This document shows positions 5,673 through 6,340 of a stretch of DNA of 6,340 bases, in pieces; position 1 is the stretch's first letter, and each line of letters begins with the position of its first letter. The DNA lies in the NCBI GenBank assembly GCA_046714215.1, contig JBKKBM010000003.1:1-6340 (forward strand), in the 5' to 3' direction. Below the pieces are notes generated by a model, which saw only the letters and a program-made list of their open reading frames with translations, was not told where the DNA came from and did not search any database. The translations under genes and the position numbers were made by a program. Source of the DNA: DATLCI01 sp046714215 (GTDB lineage: Bacteria; Acidobacteriota; Terriglobia; Terriglobales; Acidobacteriaceae).

Positions 5673-5707
5673 AGCTGGCAGCGGATAGCTGGCAGCCGGT
5701 AGCGAAA
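5673..5707 (+). repeat. Five-unit heptanucleotide tandem repeat before rpsI
   Basis: Five 7-base units in exact phase begin at 5673, 5680, 5687, 5694 and 5701, each opening with AGC. Units 1 and 3 are identical (AGCTGGC); units 2 and 4 are AGCGGAT and AGCCGGT; unit 5 (AGCGAAA) keeps only the AGC. The array ends 5 bases before the rpsI ATG and takes up the place of its ribosome binding site. Confidence 0.6.
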
Positions 5708-5712
5708 AACAC

Positions 5713-6108
5713 ATGGCTGATCTGGTTCAGTATTACGGTACGGGACGCCGCAAGTCGAGCGTGGCCCGAGTGTTCCTCCGCCCCGGAACGGGCAAGTTCA
5801 CGGTCAATGCGCGCGAGTTCAACGAATACTTCGTGACGGAAGCGCAACGCGCCGCGGCGAAGCAGTCGCTGGTCTCCTCCGACACCATTAGCACCTTTGA
5901 CGTGTTAGCTACGGTCAGCGGTGGTGGCGTGAATGGCCAAGCTGGCGCTGTGCGTCTGGGCATCGCCCGCGCATTGCTGGAGTTCAACATCGAGTTGCGC
6001 AAGAAATTGAAGGCTGATGGATTCCTCTCCCGCGATGCTCGCGGCAAGGAACGCAAGAAATACGGACAGAAGGGCGCACGAGCGCGCTTCCAGTTCAGCA
6101 AGCGTTAA
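5713..6108 (+). CDS. rpsI: 30S ribosomal protein S9
   Basis: A complete 131-residue protein of normal length. S9 sits in the head of the small subunit, and its C-terminal tail reaches the P-site tRNA. Family features are YYGTGRRKSSVARVFLRPG (7-25), the signature GGGVNGQAGAVRLGIARAL (70-88), the basic segment RDARGKERKKYGQKGARARF (107-126) and the invariant ending FSKR. The ATG at 5713 gives the expected N-terminus for the family. It lacks a good Shine-Dalgarno sequence; the closest purine-rich match, GGTAG (5698-5702), is part of the heptad repeat, 10 bases upstream. It follows rplM in the same operon. Confidence 0.97.
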   Translation: MADLVQYYGTGRRKSSVARVFLRPGTGKFTVNAREFNEYFVTEAQRAAAKQSLVSSDTISTFDVLATVSGGGVNGQAGAVRLGIARALLEFNIELRKKLKADGFLSRDARGKERKKYGQKGARARFQFSKR

Positions 6109-6116
6109 TCGGATTC

Positions 6117-6150
6117 TGTTGTCCGATCGTATGGCTCCGATCGGGCGACA
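6117..6150 (+). promoter_or_regulatory. Long hairpin in the rpsB leader
   Basis: TGTTGTCCGATCG (6117-6129) pairs with CGATCGGGCGACA (6138-6150) over 13 continuous base pairs, two of them G-U, around an 8-base loop. The segment GTTGT at 6118-6122 can alternatively pair with ACAAC at 6156-6160, which would open the lower stem. No T-run follows directly (TTTT only at 6169-6172), so a simple terminator for rpsI is unlikely. A regulatory leader of rpsB or a processing site is possible. Confidence 0.55.
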
Positions 6151-6212
6151 CTGTAACAACGAGTCAAATTTTCCCGCACCTGCTTTTAAGGTAGGGCGGG
6201 TCACGGGAAGTA

Positions 6213-6240
6213 ATCGGAACGGGCCCTCCGCGCCCCCGAT
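6213..6240 (+). promoter_or_regulatory. Bulged hairpin in the rpsB leader
   Basis: ATCGG (6213-6217) pairs with CCGAT (6236-6240), and GGGC (6221-6224) with GCCC (6232-6235). A three-base bulge AAC sits on the 5' side and a 7-base loop closes the top. It stands 14 bases before the rpsB ribosome binding site. Bulged GC-rich helices are typical protein-binding shapes in ribosomal-protein leaders, but no known leader family is recognised here. Confidence 0.45.
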
Positions 6241-6254
6241 GCAGCCTAAATAAA

Positions 6255-6260
6255 AAGGAG
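6255..6260 (+). promoter_or_regulatory. Ribosome binding site fixing the TTG start of rpsB
   Basis: AAGGAG lies 7 bases before the TTG at 6268 and 22 bases before the next in-frame ATG (6283). This, with the family's N-terminus, makes TTG the start. Confidence 0.8.
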
Positions 6261-6267
6261 AATTACC

Positions 6268-6340
6268 TTGGCGAACATCACTATGAAAGAGTTGCTCGAA
6301 GCGGGCGTCCACTTCGGGCACCAGACCAAGCGCTGGAATC
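6268..6340 (+). CDS. rpsB: 30S ribosomal protein S2, N-terminal fragment (cut by right edge)
   Basis: The first 24 codons are present, starting at a TTG at 6268. The peptide MANITMKELLEAGVHFGHQT followed by KRWN is the highly conserved S2 N-terminus, so the identity is clear despite the short fragment. S2 joins the small subunit late, between head and body. The start is set by AAGGAG 7 bases upstream; the Met at codon 6 would remove the conserved first residues. It follows rpsI by 159 bases with a structured leader. In many bacteria tsf comes next, which cannot be seen here. Confidence 0.95.
   Translation, partial: MANITMKELLEAGVHFGHQTKRWN

Noticed and set aside
6165..6190. Separate rpsB promoter around TTTTAA (6184-6189)
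   Set aside because: No acceptable -35 box lies at the right spacing; read-through from the rplM promoter is simpler.

Overview
The window looks like chromosomal DNA from a free-living bacterium with an outer membrane, most plausibly an acidobacterium. That placement is an inference. It rests on moderately high GC, two lipoproteins with classic lipoboxes, frequent TTG start codons, a calcium-loop beta-propeller lipoprotein, and the ribosomal order rplM-rpsI-rpsB. No rRNA or tRNA is present to settle it.

Left part (1-3276). A secreted protein gene runs off the left edge on the minus strand, with a complete promoter and RBS. Divergent from it is a two-gene unit: a LolA/DUF4292-like lipoprotein and an FtsX/MacB-type ABC permease, joined by an ATGA stop/start overlap. 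No ATPase gene accompanies them. After a 63-base gap with a T8 tract comes a signal-peptide-bearing protein that resembles DUF3943 proteins.

Middle part (3282-4889, minus strand). A lipoprotein with seven Asp-rich FG-GAP/VCBS repeats, predicted to form a seven-bladed propeller, ends 5 bases from the stop of the convergent gene. Upstream of it, in the same direction, is a small AhpD-like alkylhydroperoxidase/carboxymuconolactone decarboxylase-family protein with a CPYC active site.

Right part (4890-6340). A divergent promoter region with two TTGACA elements 14 bases apart drives the AhpD-like gene leftwards and the ribosomal operon rplM (L13) - rpsI (S9) - rpsB (S2, cut by the right edge) rightwards. 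The non-coding parts of this operon are unusually structured. There is a leader with competing GCGGT segments followed by a T-rich tract. A strong hairpin and a 7-base tandem repeat fill the rplM-rpsI spacer. A 159-base rpsB leader holds a 13-bp hairpin and a bulged hairpin before a TTG start. These RNA structures are the most promising undescribed elements here; the protein-coding content is otherwise fairly ordinary. I found no CRISPR array, insertion sequence, tRNA, rRNA or phage gene.
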